Part shown: one piece after another, positions 1-9,789 of the stretch | Numbering within the stretch: position 1 is the stretch's first letter | Layout: each line of letters begins with the position of its first letter | The notes under the pieces: generated by a model | Seen by the model: the letters and a program-made list of their open reading frames with translations, nothing else | What the model was told of the DNA's origin: nothing | The model's database searches: none | Made by a program: the position numbers and the translations under genes | Source of the DNA: Rhodocyclales bacterium | Lineage (GTDB): Bacteria; Pseudomonadota; Gammaproteobacteria; Burkholderiales; Rhodocyclaceae | DNA: 64,000 nt | Reading direction: 5' to 3' | NCBI GenBank assembly: GCA_016215645.1 | Contig: JACRIX010000027.1 | Span: 1 to 64,000 of the forward strand

Positions 1-89
1 CAGCGCAAAGCGCGCAATAATACCCGATAGCCGCGGTGCCCTTCATCAGGATTTCGCCGGGTTTCCATAAATAAACAAGAGAGTAGGCT

Positions 90-2162
90 TTGGCCGAGAT
101 TCATGAACTGAAAGGCAGGGTGGTCGAGTTCGCGGGCAGTCCGTGGCGCCTGCATCAGCCCTTCCCGCCGGCCGGCGACCAGCCCGAGGCGATCCGCCTG
201 CTGACCGAGGGCTTCAACGACGGACTCTCGTTCCAGACCCTGCTCGGCGTCACCGGCTCGGGCAAGACCTACACCATGGCCAACGTCATCGCCCGGCTGG
301 GGCGGCCGGCGCTGGTGCTGGCGCCGAACAAGACCTTGGCGGCGCAGTTGTATTCCGAGTTCCGCGAGTTCTTCCCCGAGAACGCCGTCGAGTACTTCGT
401 TTCGTATTACGACTATTACCAGCCCGAGGCCTACGTGCCCTCGCGCGACCTGTTCATCGAGAAGGATTCCTCGATCAACGAGCACATCGAGCAGATGCGC
501 CTGTCGGCGACCAAGAGCCTGCTCGAGCGGCGCGACGTGATCATCGTCTGTACCGTCTCGGCGATCTACGGCATCGGCGATCCGGTCGATTACCACAGCA
601 TGATCCTGCACCTGAAGCAGGGCGAGAAGATCGGCCAGCGCGAGATCATCAAGCGCCTGACCGAGATGCAGTACGAGCGCAACGAGATCGACTTCAAGCG
701 CGGCGTGTATCGCGTGCGCGGCGACGTGATCGACGTCTTCCCGGCGGAGAATGCCGAGCATGCGGTGCGCATTTCGCTGTTCGACGACGAGATCGAAGGG
801 CTGACGGTGTTCGATCCCCTGACCGGGCACACGCGGCAGAAGCTCGGCCGCTTCACCGTGTTTCCCTCCAGTCATTACGTCACGCCGCGCGCCACGGTTC
901 TGCAGGCGATCGAGAAAATCAAGGACGAGTTGCGCGAGCGCATCGAGTTCTTCCAATCCAACCAGAAGCTGGTCGAATGCCAGCGCATCGAGCAGCGCAC
1001 CCGCTTCGACCTGGAAATGCTCGACCAGCTCGGCTTTTGCAAGGGCATCGAGAATTACTCGCGCCACCTCTCCGGGCGCCAGGCCGGCGAGCCGCCGCCG
1101 ACGCTCTACGACTACCTGCCGCCGGACGCGATCATGTTCGTCGACGAGTCGCATGTCACCATCCCGCAGGTCGGCGGCATGTACAAGGGTGACCGTTCGC
1201 GCAAGGAGAACCTGGTCGACTACGGCTTCCGTCTGCCCTCGGCGCTCGACAACCGGCCGCTGAAGTTCGACGAGTTCGAGCGCCTGATGCCGCAGACGGT
1301 GTTCGTTTCGGCGACGCCGGCGGATTACGAAGAGAAGCACCAGGGCCAGGTGGTCGAGCAGGTGGCGCGGCCGACCGGCCTGATCGATCCGGTGGTCGAG
1401 ATCCGTCCGGCCAGCACCCAGGTGGATGACCTGCTGCTCGAGATCAAGAAGCGCATTGCCGTGGGCGAGCGCGTGCTGGTGACGACGCTGACCAAGCGCC
1501 TGTCGGAGCAACTTACCGAGTACCTCGCCGACAACGGCATCAAGGTGCGCTACCTGCATTCGGACATCGATACCGTGGAGCGGGTCGAGATCATCCGCGA
1601 CCTGCGCCTGGGCTAATTCGACGTGCAGGTCGGCATCAACCTGCTGCGCGAGGGACTGGACATCCCCGAGGTCTCGCTGGTGGCGATCCTCGACGCCGAC
1701 AAGGAGGGCTTCCTGCGCTCGACGCGTTCGCTGATCCAGACCATCGGCCGCGCCGCCCGTCACCTGAACGGCACGGCCATCCTCTATGCCGATCGGGAAA
1801 CCGATTCGATCAAGCGCGCGCTGGCCGAGACCGACCGCCGCCGGACCAAGCAGATCGCCCACAACACGGCGCACGGCATCACGCCGGTGGGGGTGAAGAA
1901 GCGCATCAAGGACATCATCGACGGCGTGTATGACGCCGACAGCGCGGTGCGCGAGCTCAAGGCCGCGCAGGAACAGGCGAAATACGAGGCGATGAGCGAG
2001 AAGGAGATGTCGCGCGAGATCAAACGCCTGGAAAAGGCCATGCACGAGCACGCGAAGAACCTCGAGTTCGAGGAAGCGGCGGCGGCGCGCGACGAGCTGT
2101 TCCGCATCAAGCAACTGGCCTTTGGCGGCGAGGCGCACGACGCGCCGGGGGATGCGGCGTGA
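90..2162 (+). pseudogene. uvrB: UvrABC excinuclease subunit B, interrupted by one in-frame TAA at 1614-1616 (ORFs 90..1616 and 1623..2162 share a frame)
   Basis: [37 protein letters not shown], then [54 protein letters not shown] and a C-terminal UVR motif. The stop falls where UvrB normally has E (DLRLGEFDV). Confidence 0.9.
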
Positions 2163-2172
2163 GCCGGGCGGT

Positions 2173-4977
2173 TCAGGTTTCTGCCGCCGATGAACCAACC
2201 GCTGGCGCCGGCGTTGGTGGCGGTGGCTGATATTCCTCGACAACTTCGGCGAGGCGCCGGCCCAGGATGCCGCTGATGTTGAAGTTGAGTTTGGCCATGA
2301 TGTGGGGGAAGAACATCAGGTCGTTTTCGAGGCGATCGTAGTCAAAGCGCAACACGGAAACCGGACCCATGGCGCGCACGTCAGCCGTGCGCAAAGTCGA
2401 GTTGACGAAGCCGATCTCGCCAAAGACATCGCCGGGACCCAGCAGGGCATGACGGCGACCGCCGGCATCGTCCCGGCGCAGCACCTCGATCTGGCCGGCG
2501 ACCACCAGGAACATGCTGCGGCCTCGCGTTCCCTGTTCGATCAGCAATTCACCGTCCTGGTACTTGCCAAGTTCCGAAATCAGGATCGTCTTGCGGATCT
2601 GATAGTTGCTCATTCCACGAAAGAGCGGACTGTTGACCAGCGCCTCGCGCTGCATGGCCATGGCCAGTATTTCATAGAGGCCGACGAGGCGGATGCGCGA
2701 CATGACGAGGGGGGTCACGACGAGGTTCGCAACCAAGGCCACCATCATCGCGGCAGCGGCCAGAGATCCAAATTGCGCGATCAGTGCGAAGTCGGAGAAC
2801 GCCAGAACGCCGCAGCTTGCGGCCAGTGCCAGGCTGATGGCCGTCATCGGTGCCGCTTCATGCTTCAGGGTCTCGACAACCGCCTGGTGGTAGTCATGGG
2901 AATGGCGGCAAAGTTCGCTGTACCGCGAGAACAGGTGGAGGGTGCCGTCGATTGCGACGCAGATGATGATGATGGCAATCAGAACGGTGGTTGTGCTTGC
3001 CGGAATTTCAAGAATGCGCATGCCGCCGAGAACGACCAGCATGGGTAGCACGCTGGGTACCAGGGCAATGAACCCGCCCTTGAGCGAGGTGTACATCAGC
3101 GATACCGCGATGAATACAAGGACCAGAATGGCGGCGGATACTTTCGCCAGATCCGCAAGCAGGCGATCGGCGGCGGCGTTGATCAGCAGGTTTTCGCCGA
3201 CGATGGTGGTAACCATGGTCGGGCCGGCGTAGCCCGCCGCGACCTGGCGCAGTTCGCGCAGATTGCGGTTCAGGCGCGACGACTCCCGAACGCTGTGGCG
3301 GACGGCGATGTTTGCCCGTCGCTGGTCATGGCTGACGTAGGCTTCCAGTGCCGCGCGTGGATAGAGCAGAAGGTACTGGCCGATCAGCTTTCGCGAGGGA
3401 GGGATTGCATAGGCGTCGGGCCGTCCGCCAGCGGCCTCTTGATTGGCCTGGGCAACCAGGTCTGCAAGTGAAAAACTGCGGTCGAAGACCTGTTGCTTGG
3501 CAATGAATGCCTGGATGTCGGAAAGTCGCTTCAGGTTGGCCGGGTCGCGAAAGGCACCGTCCGCGTTGGCATCCAGCGTGATGTAGAACACATTGGCACC
3601 GGTCAGATCCTCGTGCATTCGGTCTGCGGTTTGCACCAGGGGATGGTTTGGACGAAAGAATGCCAAAGGCTCGCTGGTGATGAGCAGACTGTCTGCCTGC
3701 TGGACCACGGTACCGCAGGCGACCGCGGCCAGGAGAATGGTCCAGGTCATTGCGCGATGGCGCAGCATGCCCACGACCCCCGAAACCTGCTGTGCAAACC
3801 CGTCGATGACCGGAAGCTGCCGAAAGCTCATCGGGCGAGCCCCGAACAGCGCATACAGTGCGGGAAGCAGCAGCAAGCTGAGAAATCCACTGGCAAACAT
3901 CGCAAACGCCGCCACGACCCCGAAATCCCGGATCGGCCGGATGTCCGAGAACACGTTCAAGGCGCAGCCAAGCGTTGCCGCCGCAACCGTGGCCAGGAAG
4001 GGCATGCCGAAATTGCCGGCCATGAACTCGTTGCGCTGGCGACGGTCGGGCAGTTCGACATGGTCCGATGCGGCTGGCTTGTCAAAGGTGCCGCTGTAGC
4101 TCATGCGAACGATCTGGATCGTCACCATGACGAGGATCAGGGGAGGCAGGGTGGCGGTCAATAGCGTCAATGGGATGCCCGCAAAGCCCATCATGCCGAA
4201 AGTCCACAACAGCGTCAGCCCACCGACCGCCAGCGTGACTGCGGCGGCGGTGAGGCTACCGCAAATCAGCGCCACCACAATTGCCGTCGCCAACCCGGCC
4301 GCCGGGAGTACCACGCGCAGGTCGTGCTGCAAGCCCTGCCGCATGGCTGCCTCGATTGGCGACGGACCGATATGCATCACGGTGGAGAACTTCGTGCGCG
4401 CAGGCCCCAGGATCTTTTCCAGGGATTCACCGACTTCCGCGACGTCCGATCCGACATATTTCTCTCGGATGGAGATGCCGATCGCGATCGCCTTGCCGTC
4501 GTCGCTGACAATATTCCGCACAGCAAGGGGATTGGTGATGGCCGCCTGGCGGGCGCGAGCAGCTGCTGGTTCGTCGGTGGGAGCGGCAAGCAGGAGCGGA
4601 TGCGCGTACAACTGACCATCAAGGGCTTTTACCGCGGGCGCGGTAAACAGGTCGTCAATGCGTTCGACGAAGGGCAGTCGCCGCAGCGCCTCATGAAGCT
4701 GCTCAAGCGCCGCCAGCTTTTCAGGTGACCATAGCTGTTCATCACGCAGGTAGATGAAGCTGCGCTGATCGGATCCGAACTCGCGTGCGACGTGCAGGTA
4801 GGCTTGGCGATCGATCCCATCCTGTCGGATCAGGCGGTCAAGGCTGGTATCAATGTTGAGGCGCAGGGCGCCGACCATCGCCGCCAGGCTGAGCAGGAGA
4901 ATCAGCAGCAGGCTTTGCCGCGGGTGCCGAACGCCCATGCGCAGGAATCGGGGCAGATGTGGGAATTCGTCGTTCAT
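2173..4977 (-). CDS. RND/MMPL-family exporter with C-terminal cyclic-nucleotide-binding-like domain
   Basis: Multiple TM segments of RND/SSD type; C-terminus SPLFRGMSNYQIRKTILISELGKYQDGELLIEQGTRGRSMFLVVAGQIEVLRR...GPGDVFGEIGFVNSTLRTADVRA is cNMP-binding-like. Confidence 0.85.
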   Translation of the reverse strand: MNDEFPHLPRFLRMGVRHPRQSLLLILLLSLAAMVGALRLNIDTSLDRLIRQDGIDRQAYLHVAREFGSDQRSFIYLRDEQLWSPEKLAALEQLHEALRRLPFVERIDDLFTAPAVKALDGQLYAHPLLLAAPTDEPAAARARQAAITNPLAVRNIVSDDGKAIAIGISIREKYVGSDVAEVGESLEKILGPARTKFSTVMHIGPSPIEAAMRQGLQHDLRVVLPAAGLATAIVVALICGSLTAAAVTLAVGGLTLLWTFGMMGFAGIPLTLLTATLPPLILVMVTIQIVRMSYSGTFDKPAASDHVELPDRRQRNEFMAGNFGMPFLATVAAATLGCALNVFSDIRPIRDFGVVAAFAMFASGFLSLLLLPALYALFGARPMSFRQLPVIDGFAQQVSGVVGMLRHRAMTWTILLAAVACGTVVQQADSLLITSEPLAFFRPNHPLVQTADRMHEDLTGANVFYITLDANADGAFRDPANLKRLSDIQAFIAKQQVFDRSFSLADLVAQANQEAAGGRPDAYAIPPSRKLIGQYLLLYPRAALEAYVSHDQRRANIAVRHSVRESSRLNRNLRELRQVAAGYAGPTMVTTIVGENLLINAAADRLLADLAKVSAAILVLVFIAVSLMYTSLKGGFIALVPSVLPMLVVLGGMRILEIPASTTTVLIAIIIICVAIDGTLHLFSRYSELCRHSHDYHQAVVETLKHEAAPMTAISLALAASCGVLAFSDFALIAQFGSLAAAAMMVALVANLVVTPLVMSRIRLVGLYEILAMAMQREALVNSPLFRGMSNYQIRKTILISELGKYQDGELLIEQGTRGRSMFLVVAGQIEVLRRDDAGGRRHALLGPGDVFGEIGFVNSTLRTADVRAMGPVSVLRFDYDRLENDLMFFPHIMAKLNFNISGILGRRLAEVVEEYQPPPPTPAPAVGSSAAET

Positions 4978-5711
4978 CGCCTTGCCTGGAGTCCGTCAAA
5001 GACGCTGGTCGGGACGTAGTCCGGCGAATGCACGCGGCGCTCGACTTTGAGCAGGGTGCGGCGTCCGTCCCGCAAGTCCTCCATGAGCATCATCGAGGCG
5101 CGCCAGATACCGAATTCATCGGCGCGGGGCGCGCGGTAGCTTAGCCGCCTCGCTGGCCGCCCTTCGCGATCCTGGTAGTCGACGCGACTGAGGAAGAGGT
5201 TGTCCTTGCGCAAATAAAGCTGCCGATCATGATAGCCGGTGGCGCGAACCACGGACGCATCCACCGGTCGGGCGTGAAGGACAAGGTGCGGCACGCGTTC
5301 CAGATCCACATCGCCGCCACGCTCATACCGGAAATCGCCCGCTTGCTCTCCTTCGAGGTCGGCGACCAGGAAGTTGGTGCCAAAAACCGCCGTGGTGGGT
5401 ATCGGGCCACGACGGGTACCGTCGTGTACGTCACGTTCGATTTGTATCGCCGCCCCTTTCAGTTCGGACGGGGATTCGACGACGTGCAGTTTTCGGGTAA
5501 CGTCACCCGTGCTCTGCGCGTAGTAGCGCAGGGTGCGCAGGCCAAGTTGTCCATGCCGATCCGAAATTACCATTGCATGTTCTTCGTAGGTGGCCGTCGG
5601 CGGCGTGTGGCGCCTCAGCGATTCCTCGATCAGTTCGCGCGCCGTTTGGCCCTGGGCGATTCCGGTCAGGCAAGCGATGACGCAGAAGATCGCGATGAAA
5701 ACGAGCTTCAT
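4974..5711 (-). CDS. Outer membrane lipoprotein-sorting (LolA-like) protein
   Basis: Signal peptide MKLVFIAIFCVIACLTGIAQG; LolA-like beta-rich sequence; 4-bp overlap with the RND exporter start. Confidence 0.75.
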   Translation of the reverse strand: MKLVFIAIFCVIACLTGIAQGQTARELIEESLRRHTPPTATYEEHAMVISDRHGQLGLRTLRYYAQSTGDVTRKLHVVESPSELKGAAIQIERDVHDGTRRGPIPTTAVFGTNFLVADLEGEQAGDFRYERGGDVDLERVPHLVLHARPVDASVVRATGYHDRQLYLRKDNLFLSRVDYQDREGRPARRLSYRAPRADEFGIWRASMMLMEDLRDGRRTLLKVERRVHSPDYVPTSVFDGLQARR

Positions 5712-6310
5712 GGGCCACCCGCCTTGCGCACGCTGTCGGCAATCGCGCTCGCCAGTTCGCCGTATACCGTGCTCATGGACGCCACCAGCGCCGGGTAGGA
5801 ATCGGCTGCGGATGTGCCTGAGAACGACGCCTCGCGGGTGAGCAGCAAACCGGCATCCGCGCCGCGCGTCAGCCACCAGCGGGCGGTAAGCCGGACACGT
5901 CCGCCCGACTCGCGCTCGAAGCGGAGTATTTCCAGGTCCAGGCGATAGGCGGGCTTCATCGCGGCATGCAGGGGCGTGGCAAAGACGCGGTCACTGCCGA
6001 GGTCGCGGCCGAGGTTTGCGACAAGAATCCGCGTCATGTCTTCACGCAGGTCGCCTCCCCAGTGGTCGAATTCGGCGATCTGCAAGCGATGGTTTTCGTC
6101 ACGGGTGACGATTTGCGGCCGATCGAGGTAGTGGGGCAGCCGAACTTCACGAACCAGCAGCGTGGCCGGCTGTTGACTGCTTTCCGTGGCAGATCGCTCC
6201 GTCATGGGTTCGAGCATGTACAAGCGGGTGGTCGGGGTACTGCCAAGGCAGCCGGCAAGACTCGTGGCAGCGACCAGGCCGGCGAGGACCCAATGGACCT
6301 GAACTTTCAT
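5708..6310 (-). CDS. pqiC: ABC-type transport auxiliary lipoprotein, PqiC-like
   Basis: Lipobox LVAATSLAGC followed by TRLYMLEPM; directly downstream of pqiB. Confidence 0.8.
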   Translation of the reverse strand: MKVQVHWVLAGLVAATSLAGCLGSTPTTRLYMLEPMTERSATESSQQPATLLVREVRLPHYLDRPQIVTRDENHRLQIAEFDHWGGDLREDMTRILVANLGRDLGSDRVFATPLHAAMKPAYRLDLEILRFERESGGRVRLTARWWLTRGADAGLLLTREASFSGTSAADSYPALVASMSTVYGELASAIADSVRKAGGP

Positions 6311-7977
6311 TTCTGCTCCTGGTCTTTTGCCGGCGTCTTGCCCAGCAGCAGTGCCTGGGGATTGCGTTCCAGCGTTTCCACCAGATGTCGCAGCGAGCGG
6401 GCAGTGGCGGCAAGCTCCTGTGTCAGGCGTACCGATTGATGGTGCAGTGGCGCGTCGGGAGCAATCACGCCGTCGACCAGCGCCATGGTCTGCCTGGATT
6501 TTTCGAGCGCATCGCGCGCCGCGGCCAGCGCCTGTTCCAGATTCGTTGCGATTGGTTCCGCACGGGCATCCACCGCGCGCAGGATGACGCGTACGCTGGC
6601 CAGCGAGGCGGCGAGGTCGGACAGCGCCGCCTGCATCTGCGGTCCGTTGGCCAGGGCATGGGTGCCCTTGAGCGTTCCTTGCAGGTCGGCGCCAAGTGCC
6701 GCGTAATCGACCCGGTCAAGTTGCTCCATGATGCCCGCGGCCGTGGCGATCATCTGGTCGAATCCGCCACCGCGGATGGTGGGCAGTTCAGGTTCGGCAT
6801 GGCCCGCCTTGGCGAGCCGCATCGGCGACTTCGGTTGCATGACCAGATCCACGAACAATTGCCCGGTCAACAGGTTTCCTGATTGCAGGCGGGCGCGCAG
6901 GCCATTCTTCACCAGGGTCTGGAAGGCCTCGCGCGGGGCGCGCTTCATGCGGTCGCTGCGGGTCGCAATGCGCTCCGGCTCAAGCTCGATCACCACCGGT
7001 AGGCGGAAGCTCGATTTCCCTTCGTCGTATTCCAGGCGCACGTCCACCACCGAGCCCACCTTGATGCCTTTGAATTCCACCGGCGCCCCGATCGTCAGCC
7101 CGCGCAGGGAGTCCTCAAAATAGAGCGAGTAGCGGACTTTGCTGACATACGACTGGTCCTTGATCGACTTCAGGTCGTCGTGCAGGGTGAAAACCAGTCC
7201 GGCGATATCCTCGACGCCCCCGTCCTGGAGGTCGGGCGTGTCGAAGGCGATGCCGCCGAACAGCAGGGCTTGCAGTGATTCGGTCTTCAGCCGCAGGCCG
7301 TCCGGGCCGACCGAAAGATCGATGCCGCTGCCGCTCCAGAAACGGGTATTGCTGCGCACCAGGCCGTCGAACGGTGCCTTGACGAAGGCATGCAACAGGA
7401 CGTTCTGAAAATCATTCGCCATCTCGTAGCCGAGGATTTCGCCGGCAACGATGCCTTGGTAATAGATCGGGGAACCGCGATCGAGCGAGCCTAGCTGACG
7501 CGCCATCAGGGTGACCTGTTTGCCTGCGGTGTCGGCATGCACCACCGGGGGAGACTCCAAACCGACGAACAGCGTCTGCGGCGCGCCTTGCCCCGGCTCG
7601 ATTTCGATGTAGGTTCCGGACATCAGCGTGCCAAGCCCCGAAATGCCGCGTGCGCTGAGCGTCGGCCGTACTACCCAGAAGCGTGAGTCGCGGCGCAGGA
7701 AGTGGGCGGCGTCCTTCTTCAGCCTGGCGAGGACCTCCACGCGGGAAAAGTCGGCGCTGAAGCGTACGCCTTCAACGATTCCGATGCTGAGGCTCTTGTA
7801 TTTGATGCGCGTCTTGTCGACCTCGATGCCGTCGGCCGTGCGGAAGGTGATCGTCACCAGCGGGCCCTGGTCGGTCAGGGTATGCAGGATGAGCCAGGCG
7901 CCGATTACCGCCGTGAGTATCGGAATGAGCCAGATCAGCGAGGGTCCGCTGCGCTCCCGCACTATGGGTTCGTTCAT
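6307..7977 (-). CDS. pqiB: Intermembrane transport protein PqiB (multi-MCE domain)
   Basis: SGPSLIWLIPILTAVIGAWLI, VTITFRTADGIEVDKTRIKYKSLSIGIVEGVRFS and repeated MCE segments. Confidence 0.92.
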   Translation of the reverse strand: MNEPIVRERSGPSLIWLIPILTAVIGAWLILHTLTDQGPLVTITFRTADGIEVDKTRIKYKSLSIGIVEGVRFSADFSRVEVLARLKKDAAHFLRRDSRFWVVRPTLSARGISGLGTLMSGTYIEIEPGQGAPQTLFVGLESPPVVHADTAGKQVTLMARQLGSLDRGSPIYYQGIVAGEILGYEMANDFQNVLLHAFVKAPFDGLVRSNTRFWSGSGIDLSVGPDGLRLKTESLQALLFGGIAFDTPDLQDGGVEDIAGLVFTLHDDLKSIKDQSYVSKVRYSLYFEDSLRGLTIGAPVEFKGIKVGSVVDVRLEYDEGKSSFRLPVVIELEPERIATRSDRMKRAPREAFQTLVKNGLRARLQSGNLLTGQLFVDLVMQPKSPMRLAKAGHAEPELPTIRGGGFDQMIATAAGIMEQLDRVDYAALGADLQGTLKGTHALANGPQMQAALSDLAASLASVRVILRAVDARAEPIATNLEQALAAARDALEKSRQTMALVDGVIAPDAPLHHQSVRLTQELAATARSLRHLVETLERNPQALLLGKTPAKDQEQK

Positions 7978-9284
7978 GCGGGCACCTCGAACGGAGTCGG
8001 TCGTGCCGCCGTCGCCCGATCCCAGACCAGGCGTGGATCGAAGGCATGGGCCGCCATCATGGTAAAGACCACTGCCGCGCCGAAGAAGGTCGCGCCGAAC
8101 CCCGGAGATACCGTCGCCAGTCCGTCCATTCGAACCAGTGCTACCATGATCCCGACGAGGAAGATATCGACCATCGACCAGGCTCCGATCACTTCGGTGA
8201 AATGATAGAGCTGTGTGCGGTCACGCAGGCGCCAGGCCGAGCCCCGCTGCACGGTGAGGAGCAGGAATCCGAGCACCAGGATCTTGGTGATCGGTACCAC
8301 AAAGCTGGCAAAAAAAACGAGCAGCCCAAGCGGCCAGGCGCCATCCTCGATCAGATGGATCACACCCGACATGATGGTGCTCGGTTCGCCCTGGCCGAAG
8401 CGGGTTACGGTCATTACCGGATACAAATTGGCCGGTAACAGCAACAGCGTGGCCGACGCCAGCAATGCCCAGGTCCGGGAGATGCTGTTCGGATAACGCG
8501 TGCCGCTTACCGTACTGGTGCAGCGCGGGCAGGTGCAGATCCCGCCGGCGGGAGGATGTTTGATCAGAAGTTCGCAGATCGGACACGTCGCATAGCCGAG
8601 GGTGGCTGCGCTTTCGTCGCTACGGTATTTCGCCCCTGGATCGGGCACGGGGCCCTGGCGCGGCCATAGCGCGGCAGGGTCGAAACTTGCCGCGGCGGCG
8701 GCGGAGATGACCAGCAAACCAATGAACGCGTAAAAGGCAACCCCCGGAATGATCACCGCCAGGTCCTGCAACTTCACTACCGATACCAGCAGGCCAAGCA
8801 TGAATACGCCGATCAGGCTCCATGGACTCAGGATACGCACCAGTCGCCAGACCAGGGTCATTTTGGGCGGACGGATGCCTGCACGCAAAGGCAGCAACAG
8901 GTAGAGCATCGCGACAATGGTCAGGAAGGGGAAAACCACGCTGGTGAGCAGTACCAGCAGCCCGATCTCGCCCATGCCGGCCTGCTGCAGCGCAAAGCCC
9001 CCCGACACGAGCAGGCTTTGCTCGATGCGGTCGCCATACTGCAAGGAGACGAAAGGGAAGACATTGGCGATCACCAGGAGAATAAAGGCCGCAAGGTAGA
9101 GCGCCGAGCTGTGGTCGAGGCTGTGCGGCAGATTGCGATACAGCATTCCGCCGCAGCGACGGCACGACGCTTTGGCGCCCGCGGCGATGTCCACAATTCG
9201 ATGCAGGCAGTCGCAAGTACCGCAGGCGATCAAGCCGTCGGATGCATACCCCGGAATTTCCCGATCACTAGGGTCTGTTCTCAT
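7974..9284 (-). CDS. pqiA: Paraquat-inducible protein A, integral membrane protein; ATG lies inside the terminal repeat of the MITE
   Basis: CGTCDCLHR...CRRCGG and CPICELLIKH...CTCPRC zinc-ribbon motifs plus two PqiA membrane domains. Confidence 0.9.
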   Translation of the reverse strand: MRTDPSDREIPGYASDGLIACGTCDCLHRIVDIAAGAKASCRRCGGMLYRNLPHSLDHSSALYLAAFILLVIANVFPFVSLQYGDRIEQSLLVSGGFALQQAGMGEIGLLVLLTSVVFPFLTIVAMLYLLLPLRAGIRPPKMTLVWRLVRILSPWSLIGVFMLGLLVSVVKLQDLAVIIPGVAFYAFIGLLVISAAAAASFDPAALWPRQGPVPDPGAKYRSDESAATLGYATCPICELLIKHPPAGGICTCPRCTSTVSGTRYPNSISRTWALLASATLLLLPANLYPVMTVTRFGQGEPSTIMSGVIHLIEDGAWPLGLLVFFASFVVPITKILVLGFLLLTVQRGSAWRLRDRTQLYHFTEVIGAWSMVDIFLVGIMVALVRMDGLATVSPGFGATFFGAAVVFTMMAAHAFDPRLVWDRATAARPTPFEVPA

Positions 9285-9534
9285 TCAGGCGACGGCGGCG
9301 AAGGAGCTTGCCTGGCTGCAGGGCAAGGCGGGAGGAGCGATGTTTGGTCGTTCCAAATGAGCGACGACCAACGCGGCCATGCGGCCAGGCAAGCCCTTCC
9401 CGCAGGGTTGCGCAGGAAGGCGTGTCTGCCGCGTTGCGACGCTTGCCCGCAGATGACTGTGGGCAGCGCACCGCGCCTTGCATCCATCGCCTTCCTGACG
9501 CAACGCAGCTCGCCGACTGAATGAGAACAGACCC
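9271..9534. mobile_element. MITE-like non-autonomous element, 264 bp, with TA flanking duplication
   Basis: Perfect terminal inverted repeats GGGTCTGTTCTCATTCAG (9271-9288) and CTGAATGAGAACAGACCC (9517-9534), flanked by TA (9269-9270 and 9535-9536). Internal inverted repeats GCTTGCCTGGC/GCCAGGCAAGC (9306-9316/9384-9394) and CAGGAAGGCG/CGCCTTCCTG (9413-9422/9488-9497). No transposase ORF. Confidence 0.85.
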
Positions 9535-9789
9535 TAAGCTTCCAGCCCACCGGTTCGTCTTGTCACGTTGAAAGCTGCGGAGTCTATCTCGAATCCCTCG
9601 TCCGTATCGTGGCTTTGGTGGTTCAGTTGAGCCTCGACGCATGACGCCAGAGAACCCGCCGATGGCATTTCACTAATCTTTTGGTATTGTGTGTCGTGTT
9701 TCAGGTAAGCACAATGCGCTTTCACGCGCGGTCTAGCCATCGACTGGCCAAGTTGCCGCGCAAGAATATTTGCCAAGGGATGGAACTGA

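Noticed and set aside
1-89. Possible LexA/SOS box before uvrB
   Set aside because: No CTGT-N8-ACAG-like motif could be found in the 89 bp available.
9281-9550. Small minus-strand ORFs through the MITE (MGWKLRVCSHSV...)
   Set aside because: Encoded by TIR and stem-loop sequence; not a plausible protein. The GTG is kept only as the likely pre-insertion pqiA start.
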